Assembly: GCA_019454875.1 (NCBI GenBank)
Contig: JACFNL010000018.1
Coordinates: 1-42,888, forward strand
DNA from: Candidatus Cloacimonadota bacterium
GTDB lineage: Bacteria; Muiribacteriota; UBA6191
Direction of reading: 5' to 3'
DNA: 42,888 bases
Shown: positions 24,936-33,039 of the stretch, piece by piece
Position numbering within the stretch: the stretch's first letter is position 1
Layout of the letters: the number at the start of each line of letters is the position of its first letter
The notes under the pieces: generated by a model
What the model was told of the DNA's origin: nothing
The model's input: only the letters and a program-made list of their open reading frames with translations
Databases searched by the model: none
Translations under genes and position numbers: made by a program

Positions 24936-26038
24936 TGGGGATCGCTGATTTCGACTATGTTTTTTTACATCAGGAAGTAAAAGATATGCGGGTGGTGGAG
25001 CAGGTACAAAAGTCCTTACCCCAAAACCCTATAAAACTTATTCAGGATGTTTCTGAAGCTATGGCATTTGTGAACCAATCGTCAGAGAGACAGATGATTC
25101 AGTCAGGAAAGCGGATTTTGCTTTTAAACAATCATAAAGGCAATGTTATTAAATATTGTCCGGCAAAATCCCCTGGTTGTTATAAATGTTGCAACCTGCA
25201 CACCATTAATTTGATGAGTAACTGTATTTTTAACTGTGCATATTGCATATTGCAAAATGTATTAAATTCGCCTTTGATGCAGGTTCATTGCAATCTTGAT
25301 GAGATTTTTTCAGAACTGGATCAATATGATTTGAGTTTAAATGAACCTGTTCGTATCTGCACAGGGGAGATTGCTGATAGTCTGGCTCTTGAGCCAATTC
25401 TTCACCAGGCTAAATTTCTGGTGGAGTATTTTTCTTCAAAAAAGCATCTGTTTCTTGAATTAAAAACCAAGTCAGATCAGATAGAGAGCCTGCTTAGTGT
25501 AAATCCCCAGGGCAAAACGATTGTATCTTTCTCCATCAATCCTGAACATATTGTAAAAACCATTGAATTTCATACAGCCAGTCTGGATGCAAGATTAAAT
25601 GCGGCGCGAAAGCTTATTGATCATGGATATAAGGTTGCATTTAATCTGGATCCTGTAATCCGTTATGAGCAGTGGGAAGAACATTATGATGGATTGTTTC
25701 AGGAGTTAAGTCACCGATTTAAACCCTCGGAAATCGCCTTTGTGCATGTGGGACTTTTACGGCATACTGCGGGTCTGGATGGACTGGCAAGGCAGAGATT
25801 TCCCGGATTGAGACTGTTTGATGAGGAATTTGTCATGGGGCCGGATCGTAAATTGAGATACCCTAAGCCGGTACGGGAGTCCATGTATGAGTTTTTGTAT
25901 TCAAGACTGCGTAGCTGGCATAAAAGCCTGCCATTTTATGCATGCACGGAAAAGGCCGACCACTATCAGAAGTTTTTTGACTGGGTTCCGGGAAACGATA
26001 TGGATTTAAACCGCCATGTTCTTTCCAGAATGGTTTAG
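24935..26038 (+). CDS. Spore photoproduct lyase-type radical SAM enzyme
   Basis: 367 residues. The radical SAM 4Fe-4S ligands are C97, C101 and C104 (NCIFNCAYCILQ), preceded by the SPL-type Cys-rich leader (YCPAKSPGCYKCC, about 74-86). Downstream comes TGEIADSLALE, also a hallmark of SplB-like proteins (COG1533). C142, just before it, lies where I recall the catalytic Cys of studied lyases, but that alignment needs checking. Spore photoproduct lyase repairs the 5-thyminyl-dihydrothymine lesion using S-adenosylmethionine; many non-sporeformers carry homologs of unclear role. ATG 24935 was chosen over TTG 24932. Confidence 0.88.
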   Translation: MGIADFDYVFLHQEVKDMRVVEQVQKSLPQNPIKLIQDVSEAMAFVNQSSERQMIQSGKRILLLNNHKGNVIKYCPAKSPGCYKCCNLHTINLMSNCIFNCAYCILQNVLNSPLMQVHCNLDEIFSELDQYDLSLNEPVRICTGEIADSLALEPILHQAKFLVEYFSSKKHLFLELKTKSDQIESLLSVNPQGKTIVSFSINPEHIVKTIEFHTASLDARLNAARKLIDHGYKVAFNLDPVIRYEQWEEHYDGLFQELSHRFKPSEIAFVHVGLLRHTAGLDGLARQRFPGLRLFDEEFVMGPDRKLRYPKPVRESMYEFLYSRLRSWHKSLPFYACTEKADHYQKFFDWVPGNDMDLNRHVLSRMV

Positions 26039-26043
26039 TTTTT

Positions 26044-26072
26044 GGAAACAATTTGTTTGCCTTTGGCGTAGT
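26044..26072 (+). promoter_or_regulatory. ECF-type promoter of the SH3/SleB hydrolase gene
   Basis: GGAAAC (26044-26049), 17 bases, CGTAGT (26067-26072), at the same spacing as the promoter of the sigma gene. It lies 35 bases before the ATG at 26107 and five bases after the upstream stop. Confidence 0.7.
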
Positions 26073-26106
26073 ACCTCAAAATCCATTAATAAACCGGGAA
26101 ATACGA

Positions 26107-28608
26107 ATGCTGAAATTAATGATTATCTCCATGTTTCTGGTAACTGTTTCAGCCGAGAACCCAGATGTGTTTCTTGGGCTCAATGAATCCGGAGCGGATG
26201 CTGAAGTCTCAGGCTCTGCAAAAGCCTCAGTTACAGTTACAGCCCTGGCACCTATTGCCTACAGGCAGACGGATAGCACAGAAGATAGTACGGCGGTTTA
26301 TCGCTGGGCGCATAAATCGGTTGTCAGGGTGAGTCAGGAGATTGCTACTATCAATGCCGGGGTCAATCTGCGTACTATTCCCTTAAATGGAACTCAGGAG
26401 AGGCCACACAGGGTTTCACAAAGGGCTCAATTTCCAGTTTTAGGTATTGAGGATGGCTGGTATAAAGTTGATGTCACCACGGTGTATCCTGACTTACAGT
26501 TGGCCAAGTTCAAAATTGCCACAGTGAACACGGACTCAAGTTCACTGGCCCTGCGTCCCGCCATAAACAGTTCTACGCGATCCGTGAGGGCCTGGATGCC
26601 TAAGGATAGCAGGGTTCAGATTCTGGAAACCCGTGGAAACTGGGCTTTAGTTAAATTTCAGACCCAAAGCGGATATGCCAGCACCAGGTATCTTAAAGAG
26701 ACTGGAGAAGAAGAGGAGTTCTGGCACAGGCATCTTGATGTTCAGTCCGGGGCTGAGTTTGTGGAACTAGATAGTCTAAGGGATCAGGTCAACTCTACAG
26801 ACACTACTGTTGCGGCCACCACCATTTTGCGATTTATTACCGTGCTTGATGAGTCCATGCCCAGGATGAAACTCTATGAGCTGAATTCGGCTGTTTTGGA
26901 AATGGAAAGACAGGTTGGAATTGCCCTGGCTCGCAAGGCCTCATCGGAAGCGGCAGAAAATACGGCATTGGCTGCGATCAGACGGTTTCTTGAGGAGCGG
27001 GTGAACAGGATTGAAAAAGAACAGACGGAGGCAAAAAAGCTTCTGGATGCAGGAAATCTTGATTCAGCCCTGGTGTACGCTCAGATAGGAGCATACAAAA
27101 CACGGTATGCCCATCGTGAAAATCTTCAGTTGCTGCATGAAATTCTGAAACGAAAAATTGCAGTGGAAACAGATCCGCAGACCAAAACAGATCTGAACGA
27201 ACAGGCTGAGTTTGTGCAAAGGGTAATTAGTGCCAGTCAGGAAATTGAGCCGCCCAGTGTTGATTTTACTGAATCCGGGGCTGAAGGTTCGGTAGATGGA
27301 GGTTTGCCAGCCCAGCAGGAAATTGACGAATTACTGGTTGTTGCCAAGGAGCTAAATACCAGAAACCAGTATGCTCAGGCCTTGGATCTGGGTTTGAGTC
27401 TTCTGGAAAGAACAGAAGGAAAATCAGTTAAGGTCAAAGCATTTGTTGGGGTTCAGTTATTGCATATGGCAGCTTTGCCGGAGTTTTCTGAGCAGGCAGA
27501 GGGGTATAGAAGCCGAGCATCCCTATATCTGGCGGAAGCCCGGGAAGGAGTTACGGCAAATCTGACGGAATATCCTGATAACAAGGAATGGGAGTCCAAA
27601 CTCAATGAGTTGAGTGTTCCTGGTGAAAGCACGGAAGAAATTGAGCCCACCGAGGTGGAGCAGGCAATTGATATTGTGATTGATGATGTCATTGACAAGA
27701 ACCGCATCCACTATTATACCAATGGAAAAAATCGTCTGGAGGAACTGGATCGGCAGCATGAGGGAAAATCTGCAAAAATCAAGTTTCAGATTGCGGAACA
27801 ATGTCTTCATCTTGCGCGGGTGAATCGGGGACAGGCCAGTGTCTGGCTGAGTCGTGCCTCAGAGTACCTGTCTTCTGCCGAGGCTTTACGGGGCCAGCAT
27901 ATGGAAACCTTTACAGAAAACAGTCTCTGGGCGGATCGGGCCTTGAATCGAAGAAGAGAACTAGTCAGTGGTGAGGGTGGACAGTTAAGTGCCCCTGCCC
28001 CCGAAACCCAGGAAGCGGGCTCAGAGTCTTTGGCCCCCGCTCAGGAGGGAAACAAGCATCTGGTGATTACCAATTTTGATATGAATGTTTTAACTACTCT
28101 GGCAATTCTTGAGGCCGGGGCAAGCTGTCTGCAAGAATGGCTTGATGTTGCTCAGGTAGTGTTTAACCGCATTCATTCGCCTTTATATAACCAGAACACA
28201 GTCAGTCAGGTAGCTTTTGCTTCGGGACAGTTCGAGCCATTTTTCTCAATACTTGGTCGGCAGAACAGTACCTTACGCTCACGAATTTTCTCGACACAGA
28301 GTGATTCTGCACAGTTTGCATCTCGTAAAAGAAGGGGCCTTAGTGTTTCAATGGCCAATAATCGTATCAATGATATGAAAAATCAGTTGCAGGATGAGTC
28401 CAAAATGCGGGCTGCGCGGGATTTTGTAGGCGGTCGTTCCTTTTTTCTGGGAGCGAATATGTCTTTTTCAGAAGCCAGGGGTGATGTGCGTCGCCGTCGA
28501 GGGTGCAACCATTACAAGATCGGTATTCGTATGGCAGATGTAAATCGTCACCGCCGTCACATGCCCTCCCTTGTAGAAAAAGCTCCTTTAAAGGTAACAT
28601 CGCGCTAG
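26107..28608 (+). CDS. Exported SH3-domain protein with C-terminal SleB-type cell wall hydrolase
   Basis: 833 residues: signal peptide (about 1-15, cut near VSA/EN); two bacterial SH3-like domains (about 78-120 and 136-195, with GWYKV and NWALVKF ends); a long helical, repeat-like middle (about 200-640); and a C-terminal SleB/CwlJ-type hydrolase domain (about 655-795) with ILEAGASC, where E669 is the likely catalytic Glu, then VAQVVFNRIHS and QFEPF. SleB-type enzymes are lytic transglycosylases or amidases of peptidoglycan. ATG 26107 is preferred because an upstream TTG (26053) lies before the ECF promoter's -10. A candidate envelope-stress gene. Confidence 0.85.
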   Translation: MLKLMIISMFLVTVSAENPDVFLGLNESGADAEVSGSAKASVTVTALAPIAYRQTDSTEDSTAVYRWAHKSVVRVSQEIATINAGVNLRTIPLNGTQERPHRVSQRAQFPVLGIEDGWYKVDVTTVYPDLQLAKFKIATVNTDSSSLALRPAINSSTRSVRAWMPKDSRVQILETRGNWALVKFQTQSGYASTRYLKETGEEEEFWHRHLDVQSGAEFVELDSLRDQVNSTDTTVAATTILRFITVLDESMPRMKLYELNSAVLEMERQVGIALARKASSEAAENTALAAIRRFLEERVNRIEKEQTEAKKLLDAGNLDSALVYAQIGAYKTRYAHRENLQLLHEILKRKIAVETDPQTKTDLNEQAEFVQRVISASQEIEPPSVDFTESGAEGSVDGGLPAQQEIDELLVVAKELNTRNQYAQALDLGLSLLERTEGKSVKVKAFVGVQLLHMAALPEFSEQAEGYRSRASLYLAEAREGVTANLTEYPDNKEWESKLNELSVPGESTEEIEPTEVEQAIDIVIDDVIDKNRIHYYTNGKNRLEELDRQHEGKSAKIKFQIAEQCLHLARVNRGQASVWLSRASEYLSSAEALRGQHMETFTENSLWADRALNRRRELVSGEGGQLSAPAPETQEAGSESLAPAQEGNKHLVITNFDMNVLTTLAILEAGASCLQEWLDVAQVVFNRIHSPLYNQNTVSQVAFASGQFEPFFSILGRQNSTLRSRIFSTQSDSAQFASRKRRGLSVSMANNRINDMKNQLQDESKMRAARDFVGGRSFFLGANMSFSEARGDVRRRRGCNHYKIGIRMADVNRHRRHMPSLVEKAPLKVTSR

Positions 28609-28609
28609 T

Positions 28610-29545
28610 ATGTTCAAAAATTTTGGGGCCCTGTTTTTTTTATTATCGTATTCTTTGGCATTTCAACTGGAGATTGGTGAGGCCAAACACCAGATTGATG
28701 ATCCATCCGAGGCTGGTTATTATTATTTTCCTCCTCCCATGACTCTGAGTGGGGACAAGCTGGTGCTTCTGGATATGCCGGATCAGGCAATCCGGTTTTA
28801 TAATGCTTCTGGCCAGGTTGAGAACACGATCTCTGTGCAAAAGGGAGCAATGGCTACCTGGGGTCCTTTTCATGATTTTGTTATGTTAAATCCCCAGCAG
28901 TTTTTTCTGACATCCTGGACTAAAAAATCAATGGTCAGAATGAATGAGAGTTTGGGAATTAATGATCTACTGGTTATGGAGAATGGTAGCCTTGATTATT
29001 TTGCAAGCATGGGAGATGCCATATTCAGAGATGGATTTTTGTTTGTGAACGATCTTATTGGTGGTTCCGTCAGAATTTTCTCCAAACGGGGCAGTTATCT
29101 AGGAAGTGTTACCGGGGGCGGTGTACAGTTTTTTCCTTTTGCGGCTGATGAAATGTTAAGTATAGCTGAAAGAGGGGGTCTTTCCATCATCTACAAAATC
29201 AGGATGGATGGGAGCAAAATACCATTTTATGAATATCCAAAAGGGGAAGATCAGGAAGCCAATACTCTGAGGTTTGTGGGAATAGATGACTCTCGCAATG
29301 TGTATGTTGAGAAGTTGTATTCAGCCCAGCTAGGGGAGCGCAAGGCGGATTTATTCAGATTCAGTCCCTCAGGTGTATTAACGGGAATCCAGACCTTTCC
29401 TTTAAGTGAAAAAGAGTATTTTGAGTTTGAGAACTACTTTCAGATTGTCCATGATGGGGCAATGAGAATCAGCTTTGTTGAGAGTGAATCCAAGCCAGAC
29501 TTTCTCAATATTGTACCCGTAGTATTTCAGGAAATAGAAAAATAG
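28610..29545 (+). CDS. Exported beta-propeller-like protein
   Basis: 311 residues with a signal peptide (about 1-17) and repeated strand units (AIRFYNASGQVENTI, SVRIFSKRGSYLGSV, ADLFRFSPSGVLTGI) typical of NHL or six-bladed propellers. Such proteins usually bind protein or carbohydrate partners and need not be enzymes. The ATG lies two bases after the hydrolase stop, so it is likely in the same ECF-driven transcript. It resembles the propeller half of the NHL/TPR protein at 36753..38048 in layout, not closely in sequence. Confidence 0.7.
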   Translation: MFKNFGALFFLLSYSLAFQLEIGEAKHQIDDPSEAGYYYFPPPMTLSGDKLVLLDMPDQAIRFYNASGQVENTISVQKGAMATWGPFHDFVMLNPQQFFLTSWTKKSMVRMNESLGINDLLVMENGSLDYFASMGDAIFRDGFLFVNDLIGGSVRIFSKRGSYLGSVTGGGVQFFPFAADEMLSIAERGGLSIIYKIRMDGSKIPFYEYPKGEDQEANTLRFVGIDDSRNVYVEKLYSAQLGERKADLFRFSPSGVLTGIQTFPLSEKEYFEFENYFQIVHDGAMRISFVESESKPDFLNIVPVVFQEIEK

Positions 29546-29565
29546 ATAATAATCATCCCGTTGTG

Positions 29566-29603
29566 GTATTACTGAGATCGATTTTGGTCGGGGACGGTAA
29601 TAC
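29566..29603. repeat. Inverted repeat in the leader of the DUF389 gene
   Basis: Arms GTATTAC (29566-29572) and GTAATAC (29597-29603) match perfectly over 7 bases with a 24-base loop, immediately before the GGGAGG ribosome site of the next gene. As RNA it could shield or present that site; as DNA it could be an operator. Confidence 0.4.
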
Positions 29604-29614
29604 TGGGAGGTTTT

Positions 29615-31495
29615 GTGGGCCACTACTGCATTCTGTATGATTCTTCACAGTCCAAAGCAGTTGAATCCAAGGTAGTCCCTTTATTTTTGGGCCATGAGGT
29701 CCGAATGCTTGAGTATTCCCCGGAACTTCAGATTGAACTCAAGGAAGGTGAAACAGTAATCACTTACCTCGGTGATTCCGAGGTAAGGGCTGTCCTGCCA
29801 GTGGCGGAGAAGCAGGGTTTTATTTTAGGCCTTTTACCTCATCCCTCTCTGATTCATGGACGGGTGGCTTACGGGGTCTGTGCCCGCCTTGAAGATGCCG
29901 TATCGGACATTTTGACAGCCAAGGGCAAAAAAATGCTGGATATGATGAGGTGTAATGGCACCATCGTCTTAAATTCTGTCAAGGTTGGTGAGCCATTTAC
30001 CCTGACGGCAGGGACAGCGGTCGGGGAGAAGCTGTTACCCAAAATACTTAGGTTTTTAAAGTTGGTTCTAAGCCTTAGAGAAATTTATCCCAAACCATTT
30101 AAGTTGATGACCCGTAAAGATAAGTCAATAGATACGGCGGCTTTGGGAATTATTCTGGTTGAACACGGAAGAAGTTCGGTTTTGACCCGCAGAATTTTAG
30201 AGGACTCCGCAGCCAATGATGGCATGATGCATGCGCTGATTCTTGCTCCCCGTTCCATCTTTGAGATGACTCGGTTTTTATTTGTGTCCATGTTCATGCG
30301 AGGCTTTGGCAGAGGTTCATTTTGGCCTGAGTATGTGGGCCATATCAAAAGTGATGGAATCAATGTCAGTAGTACCGAAGAGTTTGTCTATGCCATGGAT
30401 GGAGATTCTTTTACAGGTAATTCCATAGATCTGGTTGTAACGCCCCGATGTCTCTCTATGCTCCCGGGCCGATTTTTATCGATTGATGCCCAGACTCCGG
30501 ACGGAAAGGAGAGGTTTAAAATCAGTTCCCTGCCAACGGGAGAATCAAAAACCGCACTTTTGCAGGACACACTTCCCTGGATACATCATGCTTCTACCGA
30601 AGAATTCAAGGAACTATTCACCATTCTTAGGGAAAACTCCAAAGCCTCCGAGTCCTATCTTATTTTAATGATTCTGGCTACCACCCTGGCGACGATTGGA
30701 CTGTTTGCCAATTCAGCCCCTGTGATTATTGGGGCCATGATTCTGGCTCCCTTGATGGCTCCGATTATATCCTTGTCCATGGGTTTGTTAAGACAGCATG
30801 AACAGTTAGTTATCAGCAGTACCAAAACCATAATCACCGGGATTCTTATGGCCTTGGGTTTTTCTGTGGTGTTTACAATTCTCACCCCATTAAAATCGAT
30901 TAACAGTGAAATCAGTGCCAGACTTAGCCCAACCCTTCTTGATCTTGGTGTGGCCGTTGTATCAGGTATTGCTGGAGCCTATGCCCATGCCCGCTCGGAA
31001 GTGGCCCGTTCCCTTGCCGGGGTTGCGATTGCCGTGGCTCTAGTACCTCCTCTGGCTGTGGCAGGTATTGGCCTGGGCTGGGCTGACTTTTCCGTGTTTT
31101 TTGGTGCATCCCTGTTGTTTTTGACCAATCTCACCGGTATTGTGCTGGCATCGGCCCTGACATTTCTGGCTTTGGGCTATAGTGCGTTTTCACGAGCTCG
31201 ACGCGGAGTTATGTGGGCTTTAGCTTTAGTGATTCTGGTATGTATTCCCCTAAGTGTGGGATTTAAACGAATGGTATGGGAACATAAAATCGTTCGTTCC
31301 CTGGATGGGACTAAAATTGCAGGCCTAAGAATTCAGGACATTCATGTGCACAGGCATGAGCCTTTGTATCTTTCTACTAGACTACTTTCGACAGAACCAA
31401 TCACAAGTGCCAGAATTGATCAGGTGAAGGCTCATATTGAAAAGCTTTTGGAACAGCCAGTAGAACTGGAGGTTACCATTGCGATCATTCGCTAA
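29615..31495 (+). CDS. DAGK/YegS-like domain fused to DUF389 membrane protein
   Basis: 626 residues. The first 310 resemble a lipid/diacylglycerol-kinase fold of the LCB5/YegS type in its C-terminal part: AMDGDSFTGNSIDLVVTPRCLSMLPG near 260-285 matches the DGE...P...VLPP pattern of that family. The N-terminal nucleotide-binding loop is weak, so kinase activity is uncertain. From about 340 on is a DUF389-type membrane domain with about six helices (SAPVIIGAMILAPLMAPIISLSMG, VALVPPLAVAGIGLG, NLTGIVLASALTFLALG). GTG 29615 follows a strong GGGAGG. Probably an inner-membrane protein with a cytoplasmic lipid-binding or regulatory part. Function unknown. Confidence 0.75.
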   Translation: MGHYCILYDSSQSKAVESKVVPLFLGHEVRMLEYSPELQIELKEGETVITYLGDSEVRAVLPVAEKQGFILGLLPHPSLIHGRVAYGVCARLEDAVSDILTAKGKKMLDMMRCNGTIVLNSVKVGEPFTLTAGTAVGEKLLPKILRFLKLVLSLREIYPKPFKLMTRKDKSIDTAALGIILVEHGRSSVLTRRILEDSAANDGMMHALILAPRSIFEMTRFLFVSMFMRGFGRGSFWPEYVGHIKSDGINVSSTEEFVYAMDGDSFTGNSIDLVVTPRCLSMLPGRFLSIDAQTPDGKERFKISSLPTGESKTALLQDTLPWIHHASTEEFKELFTILRENSKASESYLILMILATTLATIGLFANSAPVIIGAMILAPLMAPIISLSMGLLRQHEQLVISSTKTIITGILMALGFSVVFTILTPLKSINSEISARLSPTLLDLGVAVVSGIAGAYAHARSEVARSLAGVAIAVALVPPLAVAGIGLGWADFSVFFGASLLFLTNLTGIVLASALTFLALGYSAFSRARRGVMWALALVILVCIPLSVGFKRMVWEHKIVRSLDGTKIAGLRIQDIHVHRHEPLYLSTRLLSTEPITSARIDQVKAHIEKLLEQPVELEVTIAIIR

Positions 31496-31508
31496 CTTTC
31501 TGTATAAT
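31479..31508 (+). promoter_or_regulatory. Candidate promoter of the ATP-grasp gene
   Basis: TTGCGA at 31479-31484, an 18-base spacer, and a consensus TATAAT at 31503-31508, about 55 bases before the ATG. The downstream 20 bases closely resemble those near 29548, before the DUF389 gene. Confidence 0.55.
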
Positions 31509-31563
31509 CGTCCCCCTGTGGTGTTTGTGTTCAGTAATCATCCATCAACACTAAGGGGTTTTC

Positions 31564-32985
31564 ATGGAGAAAGTTAAAATTCGTATTATGGCTTCACAGG
31601 ACTGGAGCATGCGTTATGCTATGCAGGAGTTCGTGAAATTTGCAGATCCGGTGATCAAACACAAGGGAAAAGAGTACAAAATTGATCTGGGCAGGATCAA
31701 GGCCGAACCTATTCTTTGTGGTTCTGATCTTAATGATCTGGCTGATGTGGTGATTGATCGTACGATCCATTGGAATGATTACTACAAATGCTGGGCCCAG
31801 ACAGCCCAAAACAATCTGATGAGGATTGCTAACAGCTCTCTTACATTTTCCAACCTGGACAAACATTCGACCTTTGATTTGATGGCCAGAGCAATGCACC
31901 CAAAGGATCGATTTCCTAAAACTGTGCTTTTACCTGAATTTTCTCCATACACTCAAGATCAGTGGAATGAAGAACTCTGGTCTTATGAGCAACAGCAGAT
32001 TATCAAAAACACCAAATATGGCTGGGATCCGGAACGCCGGACAACTGACTGGGATAAGGTGAAAAAATCTGTCGATTCCGTCAGTAAACATCTGAAACGC
32101 TCGGCCATGATTCGGGAGCAGTTTTATCCAGCCGGAAACTACATTGCTGAGGCAATGGAAAAGTATCTGGATAATCAGTTCCCCGTGTTTTTGAAAAAGG
32201 CATTTGGTGGTGGTGGCTCTGATGTATACAGGGTCAAAAACATGCAGGAGCTTTACGAAAAGTATGATGAAACCAATGGCAAGGTATTTCACATCCAGGA
32301 AGCCATTGAAAATTACGATCAGTTCATTCGCTGTATGGGAATTGGCCCTATGATCCATCCCATGATTTTCCAGCCAGACGAGCCTTTGCATGAGCATTAT
32401 TCGGCTGAATATCTGACCCTGGAAAAAGATTTTTACGGTCGTTTGTCGTCCTATGTCCGTTTTATTAACAGCTACCATCGCTGGACCTACAATTCATTTG
32501 AATGTCTGATTAAAAATGGCAGTATTCACCCGATTGATTTTGCCAATGCCTGCCCAGACTCTAACTTCACTTCTTTACACACTCACTTTCCATGGCTCAT
32601 CGGAGCACTGGTAAAATGGATGACCTACATTGGAGTGACCAAAAAACGCATGGGAATCGATTTGGATCAGGAAAAATACCTCAAGGTATTTAATGATCCC
32701 AAAAAATCGGCCCAGGAAAAATATGAATTTCATGTCCAGATGAGTAACAAGTATTTTGAAGATGAAAAATTTGAAGAATACTGTGATCAGAACTTTAAGG
32801 ATCTGGATCAGAAGATTCTGGCTTTTTACGATGAGCATTTTGACAAGGTAATCGAGTTTGCCATGGAAGCCTCTGATTTCCCGGATCATGAGAAGGGTAT
32901 GTTTTTTGATCATTATAAGCACAGGATGGATACTATTTTCAGACCTAACGCTGATAAATATCTGAAAACTGTGGTTCTGAAGTAG
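31564..32985 (+). CDS. Uncharacterised ATP-grasp-like protein
   Basis: 473 residues, soluble. The central part has ATP-grasp hallmarks: a Lys pair and glycine loop ([17 protein letters not shown]211-K212 and G215-G218), the adenine-side segment [13 protein letters not shown], and a metal-binding end ([24 protein letters not shown]) with E, D and N in the expected order. ATP-grasp enzymes join a carboxylate to an amine or thiol through an acyl-phosphate. The C-terminal 110 residues are charged and helical. The gene stands alone between its own promoter and a strong terminator. Substrate unknown; it is not glutathione synthetase or D-Ala ligase by sequence. Confidence 0.75.
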   Translation: MEKVKIRIMASQDWSMRYAMQEFVKFADPVIKHKGKEYKIDLGRIKAEPILCGSDLNDLADVVIDRTIHWNDYYKCWAQTAQNNLMRIANSSLTFSNLDKHSTFDLMARAMHPKDRFPKTVLLPEFSPYTQDQWNEELWSYEQQQIIKNTKYGWDPERRTTDWDKVKKSVDSVSKHLKRSAMIREQFYPAGNYIAEAMEKYLDNQFPVFLKKAFGGGGSDVYRVKNMQELYEKYDETNGKVFHIQEAIENYDQFIRCMGIGPMIHPMIFQPDEPLHEHYSAEYLTLEKDFYGRLSSYVRFINSYHRWTYNSFECLIKNGSIHPIDFANACPDSNFTSLHTHFPWLIGALVKWMTYIGVTKKRMGIDLDQEKYLKVFNDPKKSAQEKYEFHVQMSNKYFEDEKFEEYCDQNFKDLDQKILAFYDEHFDKVIEFAMEASDFPDHEKGMFFDHYKHRMDTIFRPNADKYLKTVVLK

Positions 32986-32999
32986 TTTTAAATCTACAG

Positions 33000-33032
33000 G
33001 CCCCGTTGCTTCTTAAGCGGCGGGGCTTTTTT
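33000..33032 (+). terminator. Rho-independent terminator after the ATP-grasp gene
   Basis: A 12-base stem, GCCCCGTTGCTT with AAGCGGCGGGGC (two wobbles), a 3-base loop and six T residues. It lies between two convergent genes but has a T run on the plus side only. Confidence 0.92.
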
Positions 33033-33039
33033 GTTGGGC

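Noticed and set aside
26053..26106. Upstream TTG start for the SH3/SleB hydrolase
   Set aside because: It lies before the -10 element of the ECF promoter, so it would not be transcribed from there, and it spoils the signal peptide at ATG 26107.
31930..32478. A 182-codon open frame on the minus strand
   Set aside because: It is antisense to the ATP-grasp gene, whose motifs confirm the plus-strand reading.
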